Both the position numbers and the translations under genes were made by a program. Positions 1 to 6,820 of a DNA stretch of 11,590 bases are shown here, piece by piece (within the stretch, counting starts at the first letter, position 1; each line of letters begins with the position of its first letter). This DNA is from JANXQG01 sp037147235 (GTDB taxonomy: Bacteria > Planctomycetota > Planctomycetia > Pirellulales > Thermoguttaceae): the NCBI GenBank assembly GCA_037147235.1, contig JBAWVO010000211.1, forward strand, positions 1 to 11,590, given 5' to 3'. The notes beneath the pieces were generated by a model that was not told the origin of the DNA, ran no database searches, and saw only the letters and a list, made by a program, of their open reading frames with translations.

Positions 1-17
1 GCACCCTACGGGTTGCC

Positions 18-54
18 GTCACTGCTGGCAGTTGGCAAGGTTATGATCAAGGCC
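18..54 (-). repeat. Dispersed palindromic repeat, family B, copy 1
   Basis: Positions 31-54 match 7350-7373 at 23 of 24 bases, including the 14-base arm GTTGGCAAGGTTAT. The neighbouring segment GTCACTGCT (18-26) is the exact reverse complement of the loop segment AGCAGTGAC at 7337-7345. The simplest reading is that this copy lies in the opposite orientation to the one at 7322-7373. Its second arm is not intact, because the sequence departs from the family before position 14. Confidence 0.65.
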
Positions 55-235
55 GCAACGATCAAGGGGAACGACGGCAGCAACTGGAAGCAATGTACTC
101 CGAGACGAGGGCAATGACGGTCGTGGATCGGGGGCGTTGCAGCAGAGGATGTCAAGAAAAACTGGGGCACTTGGCGGCAAAGCCACAACTTCAGAGGTTG
201 CCAGAAGTTACTATCAGAGGGGAGATGGTTGTTTT

Positions 236-273
236 CCTTGCCTGCGGCGGTGTGCCATCCTCCGCGCGCAAGG
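236..273. repeat. Imperfect hairpin related to repeat family A
   Basis: The arm CCTTGCCTGCGGCGG (236-250) pairs with 259-273 at 12 of 15 positions around an 8-base loop. The wording resembles the 5' box of the longer repeat at 3674-3790 (CCTGCGGCGG, then a short spacer, then CATCCTCCGC), so it is probably a degenerate or partial member. No gene ends just upstream, so a terminator role is not suggested. Confidence 0.45.
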
Positions 274-611
274 GCTCGTTCCACTCAGAGGCATGAAACT
301 CTACCGATGATGGGACAAGATGCGCTGCTGGGAGTGCCTTGGTCGGCGACGTCGGCCTGCCCGACTTCCGTGGCCCCGAGTTGTCATGGCAAGTTGAAGA
401 CGCCGCATTGCATCGGGGCGGAGTGGCTAACTGCCCGACGTCGAAAGTTGTCGCCTGCTAACCGGCGGGCCACTGGTTCGATTCTTTTGCCGGGAGGGCT
501 ATTGACAACGCCACAAACCGCCACGAAACTAAACCGCGTCGCATTATCGTTTTGGGGGCTATGCGGAAACGGCAAAGGTAAGAACCACGTGAATCGGAGC
601 AGAAAAAGGAA

Positions 612-3569
612 ATGACCATACGAGCAAGTTTCGTGAAAGACCGCAGAGCAGTATGCGCTGGAGTTGCGCTAGTGGTTATGGCTACCGTCACGTGCGCGCG
701 GCGAACGGCAGACGCCCAGGAGCCAAAACCAGCGGCAGCCACGATGAGCAAGAGCTTCTCGAACGGCCAATTGAGCCTGGTGATCAGGGAGGCCAAGCGG
801 AATGGCCGGAACGAGTTCTGGGTGCATCAAGTGCAACTGAAGTTGCCTGACGGCTGGCAGACGATTCTTGACGGCGTTGACGGCGGGGAGTTCTCGACCT
901 CGTTCGGCGGCGCCAGCAGCCTGGCCGCGCTCGAGGCCTGGTTGGCCAGTCCGGCGCGGTCTGGCGGAAAATCGGAAGGTCAAGAAGCGACGGCGGAGCC
1001 AGCGGCGCTGAATCGAGGTGTAACCGCTGCAATCGCCCGCACCGCCGCGGCGGCGACGACGAGCCGCGAAACGGGCGACTCGATTTTGAACGGAACTTGG
1101 CAGGTACGGCCGGAACCCATGGATTGCATTGGCGAGCCCGGCCTAGCGCGGATTGAATCGGCAAAGGACGGTTGGATTTCCTGCCGGGTGCCAGGTGAGA
1201 TTCACTTGGATCTCATCCGCGCCGGGCAGATGCCCGAACCGACAGTCGGCCTCAACATGCCTCGCTGCCGTTGGCCCGAGACCAAATCATGGTGGTATCG
1301 GACCACGTTCGAATTGCCCGCCGATCGCCTGGAGTACGAGCGACAGCGACTGGTATTCGACGGGATCGATTTGTACGGGCAGGTGTTCCTGAACGGCAAA
1401 CTACTGGGCGAATCCGTCAATGCCTTCGTTCCCGCCGAGTTCGACGCGAAACGTCTCCTGCGGTCCGGGCGCAACGAGCTGGTCGTGCGAGTGACCGCCG
1501 GCAGCGAGCTGTCGCGCGATCGGGCCGCGGCGGGCGGAAAGATCCCCAACCCCACAAAACGCGGTTGGGAGGGACGCAACTGGCTGCGCAAGCCGGCATT
1601 CGAGTATGGCTGGGACTGGGTCGATGCCTTGCCGAACATCGGGATCTGGCGCGGAGTGCGGCTGGAAAGCCGCCGGCACGTCGTTCTGAACGACCTGCGA
1701 TTGGATACGTTGCGGAGGCCGGACGGGGTGTTTCTGGAGATGGAGGCGTTGCTCGATAACATTCATGCCAGCAACGACGGGGCTTGCGTGTTCGAATTGG
1801 AAATCCATCCGCCGGGCGATGGCCCGGTGATTACGCGCCGGCATCCCGTGGACGCGATGCCGGGGCGCCATCCGCTCCGCGACATCATCGAAATTCCACA
1901 GGCCCGCTTGTGGTGGCCCAACGGGATGGGCGATCAGCCTTTGTATCGCGTCGTGGCGCGAGTTACGGACGGTGGCGGGGCCGTGTGCGACCGGCGGGAG
2001 TTTTTCATCGGGCTGCGAACGATCGACATCGACCGTTCGCGTCTTCCGGAAGGAAGCCGCTTTTGCTTCCGCGTGAATGGGCAAGAGGTGTTCGGACGCG
2101 GCGGCAACATCGGCCCGCAAGACCCCATCTTGGCCCGCACTTCCGACGCCAAGTACGCGCAGCTTGTTGCGGAAGCGAAGCGGGCCAACATGAACATGAT
2201 TCGCATCAACGGCTGTTCGATCTACGAGCAGCCGGCGTTTTACGACGCGTGCGACCGCGCGGGCATCTTGATTTGGCACGACTTCACGTTCACCTGCTCG
2301 CGTTATCCGGAAAAGGATCCGCAATTTGCAGCGGCCGTGCGCAGCGAGATCGAATCGATCCTGCGACGGCTGCGGAGCCACCCGAGCATCGCGCTGTGGT
2401 GCGGGAACAATGAGTGTCAGTGGTTGATTCCGCACACTGGGAAAGAGTTCTATGATCGGATGTTCCCGGAGTTGTGTCGGCAACTCGATCCTCGGCGGTC
2501 TTACTGGCCAAGCAGCCCATGGGGCGGCGACCAACCCCCGAACAGCGAGCTGGCCGGCGATTGCCACTGGTGGTCTCCGGCATTCATGAACGGAAGCATG
2601 GAGCGTCGCGTTCGACATGAGGTGTTCGACGAATGTCGCGCCCGATTCGTCAGCGAGTACGGGATCATCGGGCCATGCCATCTGGATTCGATTCGCGAGT
2701 ACCTTTCCCCGGCGGAAATGCACCCCGATCATCCCGCATGGCGGTTGCACACCAACGAGTTTGAAAAAGGTACGTTGGCCGCCGCGATCCGCCGGCACTA
2801 CGCCGACCCGGAAAAGCTCACCGTGCCGGAGTACGTCAAATACGGGCAAATGTTCCAGGCGATCATGCACGGCAATGCGATGGAGGCCCTGCGGTTCCGC
2901 AAGCACGACCCCGTGAACGACTGTGCGGGAGCGCTCATCTGGTCGTACTCCGACTGCTGGGGCGAAACCGGCTGGTCGATTCTGGATTACTATTTGCGCC
3001 GCAAGGCAGGCTACTACTGGATGCGCAGGGCGTGTGCGCCGGTCAAGGTCATCGTCCGGCGGCGCGGCGACCAACTCATAACGCGGGTCGTCAACGATAC
3101 CTTGCAACCAACCGCAGCCACGCTTGAGACGGGATGGTGGCGGCTGGACGGCGGCGCCCGCGAAACGGAATCTCGCGAGATCCTGGTGAAAGCCAATGAG
3201 ATGCTCGAAGCCGCCGTCGTGAGGCTGACGGCCGACCGTCACGATCGCACGCAATGGTTGTATGCGGCCGTACTGCGCGGCAAGGACGGCACGGCGTTCG
3301 ACCAATCCGTTTGCGTCATGGAGCCATATCGCAAGCTGGTGCTGCAAGATCCGCGAATCAAGGTCACCGTGCTTGCCGATCATACGTGGGAGATATTGAG
3401 CCCCGTTTTCGCCCACGCCGTGCATGTCGAGGACCATGGACAAGAGCTGTTGTCGGACAACTGGATCGACTTACTCCCCGAGGTTCCCGTCCGCGTCGAA
3501 GTTCCCAAGAAATACTCTCCGGAATTGGCTCATTTCGAGGCGGTAATGCCCATTTCGGCAAAGCAGTGA
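612..3569 (+). CDS. Secreted GH2 beta-mannosidase-type glycoside hydrolase
   Basis: The 985-residue product is a glycoside hydrolase family 2 enzyme, most like beta-mannosidases, which remove mannose from non-reducing ends of beta-mannosides. An N-terminal signal peptide (hydrophobic residues about 14-27, likely cleavage after ADA, residue 35) puts it in the periplasm or outside. The sugar-binding domain starts near 155 (LNGTWQV) and includes WWYRTTFELP (227-236) and the mannosidase-like YGWDW (332-336). The TIM barrel contains IWHDFTFTCSRYP (554-566), the acid/base motif GNNE (E601) and the nucleophile motif SEYG (E682). Both catalytic Glu are present, so it should be active. Residues about 40-150 are an extra region before the GH2 fold, ending in an Ala-rich linker. 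The ATG at 612 has only a distant GGAG (596-599). An exo-beta-glucosaminidase is the main alternative. It stands alone, with 630 bases to the next gene. Confidence 0.9.
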   Translation: MTIRASFVKDRRAVCAGVALVVMATVTCARRTADAQEPKPAAATMSKSFSNGQLSLVIREAKRNGRNEFWVHQVQLKLPDGWQTILDGVDGGEFSTSFGGASSLAALEAWLASPARSGGKSEGQEATAEPAALNRGVTAAIARTAAAATTSRETGDSILNGTWQVRPEPMDCIGEPGLARIESAKDGWISCRVPGEIHLDLIRAGQMPEPTVGLNMPRCRWPETKSWWYRTTFELPADRLEYERQRLVFDGIDLYGQVFLNGKLLGESVNAFVPAEFDAKRLLRSGRNELVVRVTAGSELSRDRAAAGGKIPNPTKRGWEGRNWLRKPAFEYGWDWVDALPNIGIWRGVRLESRRHVVLNDLRLDTLRRPDGVFLEMEALLDNIHASNDGACVFELEIHPPGDGPVITRRHPVDAMPGRHPLRDIIEIPQARLWWPNGMGDQPLYRVVARVTDGGGAVCDRREFFIGLRTIDIDRSRLPEGSRFCFRVNGQEVFGRGGNIGPQDPILARTSDAKYAQLVAEAKRANMNMIRINGCSIYEQPAFYDACDRAGILIWHDFTFTCSRYPEKDPQFAAAVRSEIESILRRLRSHPSIALWCGNNECQWLIPHTGKEFYDRMFPELCRQLDPRRSYWPSSPWGGDQPPNSELAGDCHWWSPAFMNGSMERRVRHEVFDECRARFVSEYGIIGPCHLDSIREYLSPAEMHPDHPAWRLHTNEFEKGTLAAAIRRHYADPEKLTVPEYVKYGQMFQAIMHGNAMEALRFRKHDPVNDCAGALIWSYSDCWGETGWSILDYYLRRKAGYYWMRRACAPVKVIVRRRGDQLITRVVNDTLQPTAATLETGWWRLDGGARETESREILVKANEMLEAAVVRLTADRHDRTQWLYAAVLRGKDGTAFDQSVCVMEPYRKLVLQDPRIKVTVLADHTWEILSPVFAHAVHVEDHGQELLSDNWIDLLPEVPVRVEVPKKYSPELAHFEAVMPISAKQ

Positions 3570-3673
3570 CCACATCTACTACGCTGGGCAACGGACTCCC
3601 GTCTCAAGTACTCATACCTTTACCGATATTCCCAGCAAAGGACCGATTTTCGGAACATCGGCAGGCCAAGTTG

Positions 3674-3790
3674 CCTGCGGCGGTCACCCCATCCTCCGCA
3701 GCGAAGCGGAACGGCCGCCGTCAAAAAACTAGAAAACTGGCGGTTTTTTTGACCCGCAAGCAATTTGAATCGTAGGATTTTGCCAGCCTG
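3674..3790 (+). repeat. Dispersed intergenic repeat, family A, copy 1
   Basis: This 117-base stretch matches 5952-6069 in the same orientation. Two boxes are nearly identical: the 5' box 3681-3706 (25 of 26 bases, containing CGGTCACCCCA) and the 3' box 3763-3790 (27 of 28 bases, containing TTTTGCCAGCCTG). The interior has diverged, yet each copy can still form a hairpin. Both copies lie shortly after the stop codon of a secreted hydrolase gene. A sequence close to the reverse complement of TTGCCTGCGGCGG sits at 3822-3834, so a longer inverted-repeat element of about 165 bases is possible. Confidence 0.75.
3715..3753. terminator. Terminator-like hairpin inside repeat A, copy 1
   Basis: Two pairings are possible. 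CCGCC (3715-3719) with GGCGG (3739-3743) is followed directly by seven T, a classical intrinsic terminator shape on the plus strand. Alternatively GTCAAAAAA (3720-3728) pairs perfectly with TTTTTTGAC (3745-3753). It lies about 145 bases after the GH2 stop codon and is the best candidate terminator for that gene. The second pairing also gives a T-tract on the minus strand. Confidence 0.45.
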
Positions 3791-3886
3791 TCCTATGGCG
3801 ATTGCGCAAGGAAGTACCCCTCCTCCGCAGGCAAGCCAACCTTTCAGCGTCACGCCCTTGGCAACTACAACCTAGCGGTGGGCTCC

Positions 3887-4027
3887 ATGAGCGGCAATGC
3901 GCCCATCGACCTGGGCACCGCCAGGTTCATTGCCGCGATGGAACCGGCAACGCAAACGGGCTCGCCCCAGGCCTATTTTCGGAGATATTGCGAGGCGATA
4001 GGCGATTGGGACCTGGAAACTCGGTAA
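3887..4027 (+). CDS. Doubtful small ORF (46 aa), unrecognised
   Basis: The frame reads MSGNAPIDLGTARF and ends DWDLETR before TAA. About 70% of its third codon positions are G or C, in line with real genes here, and the composition is protein-like. Against it, the only ribosome-binding-like sequence is GGTGGG, three bases before the ATG, which is too close. The frame is open upstream to about 3776 without a better start. No known family is recognised. It could be the tail of a decayed gene or chance. Confidence 0.2.
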   Translation: MSGNAPIDLGTARFIAAMEPATQTGSPQAYFRRYCEAIGDWDLETR

Positions 4028-4185
4028 ATTAGTATAATGGACAAGCGGCGCGCCAAGCCTGCCTTTGACCTGATGGCGACAGGTGCGAAAGGGTCTGGGG
4101 CGCCGTGTACACCGTGGAGAAGCCCTCGGCCGACGCGTCCAAGGCCATGAGCACCCGGTAGCATCACCATGAACCATCATGACAC

Positions 4186-4191
4186 GAAGGA
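4186..4191 (+). promoter_or_regulatory. Ribosome binding site deciding the start at 4200
   Basis: GAAGGA lies eight bases before ATG 4200. The in-frame upstream ATG at 4179 has no comparable site and would itself run across this sequence. Confidence 0.6.
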
Positions 4192-4199
4192 AAACAAAA

Positions 4200-5879
4200 A
4201 TGAGAACGGTGTTCTGCCTGGGCCTACTAGTCGTTTGCATCGGGTCGCCGTCTCATGCCGCGGCGACGAAGTCCGTCCGCCTGGTGCTCCCGGCAAAGCC
4301 GAGCCCCGTGGTCGAGAACATCGGCCGCGTTTTCCTGCGTCAGGTCCAGCAGCGGTGCGATGCTAAGGCGCTTGCCACGAGCGAGGCTCCGGTAATCGTG
4401 GAGCTGGCCATCGCGCCGGGCATCGGCACGGAGGGATTTCGGATTGAGGGCCGCCCCGGCGGCGGTGTTCGGATCGTGGGCAACGACCAACGGGGGCTGC
4501 TCTACGGCGTAGGCAAGTTCCTGCGAACCTCCCGCTATGACGCAAACGGGTTCGCACCCGGCGCGTGGCGCGGAGTCTCCGTGCCGCAAAAGCCCGTCCG
4601 GGGGATCTACCTTGCCACGCATTTCCACAACTTCTATCACGACGCGCCCGTCGAGGAAGTGCAACATTACGTGGAGGACCTCGGACTATGGGGGTTCAAC
4701 GCAATTGCTTTTTGGTACGACATGCATCATTTCAACGGTGCTGACGATCCCAAGGCGGTGGCGTTTCGCGATCGTCTTCATGCCATCTGTACAACGGCCA
4801 AACGCATCGGACTGGACGTGGTTCCGGGAGTGATTGCCAACGAAGCCTATAATAGCTCTCCTGCGCAATTGCGAGCCGATCCGAGCGGTAAGCGAGGCGG
4901 CTGGTACGACTGTGCCGTCTGCCCGAGCAAGCCCGACGGCATGGAGTACATCCTGGGTGTTCTCGGCGGGGAGTTCGACTGGTTCGCCGACCTGCAGCCG
5001 CGTTATGTGTGGATATGGCCCTACGACCAAGGCGGCTGTGGCTGCCCGCATTGCCGGCCCTGGGGGAGCAACGGGTTCCTGAAAGCCGCGGAGCCGGTGG
5101 CGGCGCTGGCCCGCAAAAAACTTCCAGGGACGAAGATCGTTCTGTCGACGTGGATGTTCGACGAGGGCGAATGGCACGGTCTGAACAAGGTCTTTGCCGC
5201 AAAACAGCCGTGGGCCGACTACATTTTGGCCGAAGGAACCACGCGACCCATGCCCGGCAAGTTGCCCATGGTCGGTTTCCCCGAGATCAGCATGCACGAG
5301 ACATTTCCCTGGGGCGGCTTTGGGGCGACGCCGCTTTCGCGCCGCGCTCAGCATCAATGGGATTTCGTCAAGCAGCACAGCAGTGGCGGCTTTCCATACT
5401 CTGAGGGCATTTACGAAGATATCACCAAGGTCGTACTAAGCCAATTGTATTGGAACGACCGGCCGGCGGCCGAGACTCTGCGGGAATACGCCGCATTCGA
5501 GTATTCGCCGGACGTGGTTGACGAGATCGTGAAGGTCATTGCCACGCTGGAGCAGAACCATCACTGGCGCTGGTGGCCCGGCGAACTGGAGGGCGTGAAG
5601 CTGACCATGGATTGGCTTCCGTCTCGCGGCGTCCAACCGCAGGGGGACCCTGGCGCGGAAGAGGCCTATGCGACCATGCGGCAGGTCGCTGCCAAGCTCT
5701 CGCCCCAGGCCCAGCGATCATGGCGCTGGCGGGTGCTCTATCTGCGTGCGCTGCTGGATGCCGAGTTGAAGGCCAATGGCGGCGGGCCCAGCGATCGCTG
5801 CCAGGCGGCCTTCGCCGAACTGATCAAGATCTATCACGCGGAGAATGCCGATCCCTGCGTTCGCCCACCGCTTCCTTGA
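4200..5879 (+). CDS. Secreted glycoside-hydrolase-like protein, alpha-glucuronidase family type
   Basis: From ATG 4200 the product has 559 residues; the in-frame ATG 4179 would add seven. A signal peptide (MRTVFCLGLLVVC, cleavage near SHAAA, residue 22) marks it as exported. Residues about 25-120 resemble the GH67N/GH20b-type alpha/beta domain found before many glycosidase barrels (GFRIEG about 79-84, then GNDQRGLLYGVGKFLR about 94-109). A TIM-barrel-like region follows from GIYLATHF (135-142), with IWPYDQGGC (272-280) and a C-terminal segment with EGIYEDI (402-408) and LREYAAFEYSP. Cysteines at C238/C241 and C280/C282/C285 look like a metal-binding or disulfide cluster. Proteins of this build are often named alpha-glucuronidase family glycosyl hydrolases, but the substrate is unknown and I do not assign the catalytic acids. 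Neighbours are over 300 bases away on both sides, so it is probably transcribed alone. A weak 6-bp hairpin follows at 5911-5929. Confidence 0.8.
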   Translation: MRTVFCLGLLVVCIGSPSHAAATKSVRLVLPAKPSPVVENIGRVFLRQVQQRCDAKALATSEAPVIVELAIAPGIGTEGFRIEGRPGGGVRIVGNDQRGLLYGVGKFLRTSRYDANGFAPGAWRGVSVPQKPVRGIYLATHFHNFYHDAPVEEVQHYVEDLGLWGFNAIAFWYDMHHFNGADDPKAVAFRDRLHAICTTAKRIGLDVVPGVIANEAYNSSPAQLRADPSGKRGGWYDCAVCPSKPDGMEYILGVLGGEFDWFADLQPRYVWIWPYDQGGCGCPHCRPWGSNGFLKAAEPVAALARKKLPGTKIVLSTWMFDEGEWHGLNKVFAAKQPWADYILAEGTTRPMPGKLPMVGFPEISMHETFPWGGFGATPLSRRAQHQWDFVKQHSSGGFPYSEGIYEDITKVVLSQLYWNDRPAAETLREYAAFEYSPDVVDEIVKVIATLEQNHHWRWWPGELEGVKLTMDWLPSRGVQPQGDPGAEEAYATMRQVAAKLSPQAQRSWRWRVLYLRALLDAELKANGGGPSDRCQAAFAELIKIYHAENADPCVRPPLP

Positions 5880-6210
5880 AAGGTGCTGCATGAAAGGCAC
5901 GGTCACAGAACCTGTTTCCTAGCAACAGGGTATCGTCGATCCCATTCGTAACCTGCGTCGGTCACCCCAGCCTCCGCAGCGAAGGGGCACGGCCGGTCTC
6001 GGAAAGTTAGAAAACCAGCGGTTCTTCTTGACTGGCCGACGATTTGAATCGCAGGATTTTGCCAGCCTGCCCAAGAAAAGGGGTCGATAGTCTTTTGTGT
6101 TGACGAGCGAGGGGAAGCGGAGTAAACTGCCGTCATTCCAAGACGATTACGGTTTGCGAAGATACCAAGGGGTCGAGTCTTTGATGTTGACAACAACGAC
6201 TATCAACCCC
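5880..6210. other. Repeat-filled intergenic region between convergent genes
   Basis: This spacer separates the convergent GH67-like and CxxCH genes. It is almost wholly accounted for by repeat A copy 2 (5952-6069) and the REP-doublet-like element (6077-6213). The remaining 70 bases after the hydrolase hold a hairpin CCTGTT (5911-5916) with AACAGG (5924-5929) that lacks a T-tract. No gene is seen. Confidence 0.7.
5952..6069 (+). repeat. Dispersed intergenic repeat, family A, copy 2
   Basis: This copy matches 3674-3790, with the 5' box at 5959-5984 and the 3' box at 6042-6069 almost unchanged. Its interior differs, but CGGCCGGTC (5990-5998) pairs with GACTGGCCG (6030-6038) through nine pairs including one G-T, enclosing a 31-base loop. 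It starts 72 bases after the stop codon of the GH67-like gene and may serve as its 3' end structure. Confidence 0.75.
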
Positions 6211-6213
6211 TTA
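6077..6213. repeat. REP-doublet-like element with inverted and direct repeats
   Basis: GGGGTCGATAGTC (6080-6092) recurs inverted at 6198-6210 with one mismatch. A direct copy, GGGGTCGA followed by GTCTTT and TGTTGAC, lies at 6169-6191; aligned with 6080-6104 it lacks two bases and has two mismatches. The second and third units form an imperfect head-to-head hairpin, 6167-6213. This arrangement resembles REP doublets (REPIN/BIME) or a short non-autonomous element. The right end covers the TAA of the minus-strand CxxCH gene, so the hairpin could act in 3' end formation of that transcript. No transposase is in the window. Confidence 0.6.
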
Positions 6214-6618
6214 TCTCGCCTTGGACGCCGGCAGCTTGCCACGAGCGATATTCTCGCCGAAGGTGGGCGATGCGGGGTCTGATGGGTTGCTCTTTAATTT
6301 GGCGACGGCATCCAGGGCGGCCTGGATCTTCGCCACATTCTTTTTGTCTTCCTTGCTCAACAGCTTGGCGAGTTGCTTACCGTAGTCGTTGCGGATCTTC
6401 TTGTCCTCGCCGCCCGCGTGGCAAACGCCACAACTGGCCTTGGAAAAGGCGTTGGCCAAGGCGACGTCATTTGCCGCATTGCTATCGGGATTGACATACT
6501 TGGCCCGAAACGCATCTTTGAACTCTTTGACCGCCACAGCCGGCGTGGCCGTGAAACCGATCATGCCCAGAACTGCGAAAAAAATAACGGCCGAGGAAAA
6601 AACAAGCTTTCTGTTCAT
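6211..6618 (-). CDS. Small exported single-haem (CxxCH) cytochrome-like protein
   Basis: The 135-residue product begins with a clear signal peptide (hydrophobic residues 5-22, cleavage near AVA, residue 29). The mature part is Lys- and Ala-rich and carries one haem-attachment motif, CGVCH (63-67). The ending SPTFGENIARGKLP resembles a group of small planctomycete CxxCH proteins known to me only as hypothetical proteins. The mature sequence has no Met and no second His, so the usual distal haem ligand of class I cytochrome c is missing; the haem may be five-coordinate or bound by Lys or Asn. The start is supported by AGAGG seven bases upstream (6626-6630 on the minus strand). The gene lies alone, 202 bases from the next minus-strand gene. 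Its partner and electron-transfer role are unknown. Confidence 0.8.
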   Translation of the reverse strand: MNRKLVFSSAVIFFAVLGMIGFTATPAVAVKEFKDAFRAKYVNPDSNAANDVALANAFSKASCGVCHAGGEDKKIRNDYGKQLAKLLSKEDKKNVAKIQAALDAVAKLKSNPSDPASPTFGENIARGKLPASKAR

Positions 6619-6701
6619 TAACGAACCTCTACAGATTGTGAATGTGGCTCATACGTAAAGTTTCTTAGTGACCCACAAAGTCGACGCGCCGATTGCGAGC
6701 T

Positions 6702-6755
6702 AAGGGCCGGCGCACCAATAACTGTCGTGTTTTGCCTGTTCGCCGAGCGAGGGGC
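6702..6755. repeat. Dispersed repeat, family C, copy 1
   Basis: This stretch matches 11538-11590 with six mismatches and one single-base gap, sharing the block AATAACTGTCGTGTTTTGCC. Just beyond it, GGCACAC (6760-6766) pairs with GTGAGCC (6770-6776) with one mismatch, and seven T follow at 6783-6789. That has a terminator shape on the plus strand, yet both flanking genes are on the minus strand, so it more likely belongs to the repeat. The sister copy runs off the window, so it is not known whether the family includes this hairpin. Confidence 0.75.
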
Positions 6756-6820
6756 AGACGGCACACGGAGTGAGCCTGCTACTTTTTTTGCGACCTTATT
6801 GAAGTGCCGATCCTAAGACC

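Larger units (their letters stand above)
1..611. other. Intergenic region, no convincing gene
   Basis: No reading frame here has a good start, a ribosome binding site and a protein-like composition together. The longest plus-strand frame (229-615) would overlap the start of the GH2 gene and is rich in Arg, Ser and Pro, as shadow frames usually are. The stretch holds part of a dispersed repeat (18-54) and an imperfect hairpin (236-273). A TTGACA hexamer at 502-507 could be a -35 box for the GH2 gene, but the best -10 at a 17-base spacing (GAAACT) is poor, so no promoter is claimed. Confidence 0.5.
3791..4199. other. Spacer before the GH67-like gene; possible gene remnants
   Basis: About 400 bases without a recognisable gene. 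A 46-codon frame at 3887-4027 is the best small candidate. A second frame opens at ATG 4037 (MDKRRAKPAFDL) and continues to a stop near 4150, but its C-terminal half turns Pro/Arg-rich. A different frame over 4093-4161 reads more protein-like (VWGAVYTVEKPSADASKAMS) up to a TAG, which could mean a frameshifted remnant. A perfect TATAAT stands at 4033-4038, but no good -35 lies 16-18 bases upstream. No family is recognised. Confidence 0.35.

Noticed and set aside
6..284. A 92-codon minus-strand frame at the window start
   Set aside because: It runs through repeat B and the 236-273 hairpin. Its similarity to the upstream extension of the DUF336 frame comes from the shared repeat, not from a protein family.
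229..615. A 128-codon plus-strand frame before the GH2 gene
   Set aside because: It has no good ribosome binding site, a low-complexity basic composition, starts inside a hairpin repeat and overlaps the GH2 start.
672..695. Lipoprotein signal in the GH2 protein
   Set aside because: The Cys at residue 28 is preceded by TVT, which does not fit a lipobox. A normal signal peptidase site after ADA is better.
1401..3443. A 680-codon minus-strand open frame opposite the GH2 gene
   Set aside because: It is a shadow of the GH2 gene caused by high GC: rich in Arg, His, Pro and Val, with no recognisable domain. The plus strand encodes a complete enzyme with both catalytic Glu.
3620..3853. Minus-strand 77-codon frame over repeat A copy 1, as a conserved small protein
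   Set aside because: The second repeat copy does not keep this frame open, and conservation is at nucleotide level in two boxes rather than at codon level.
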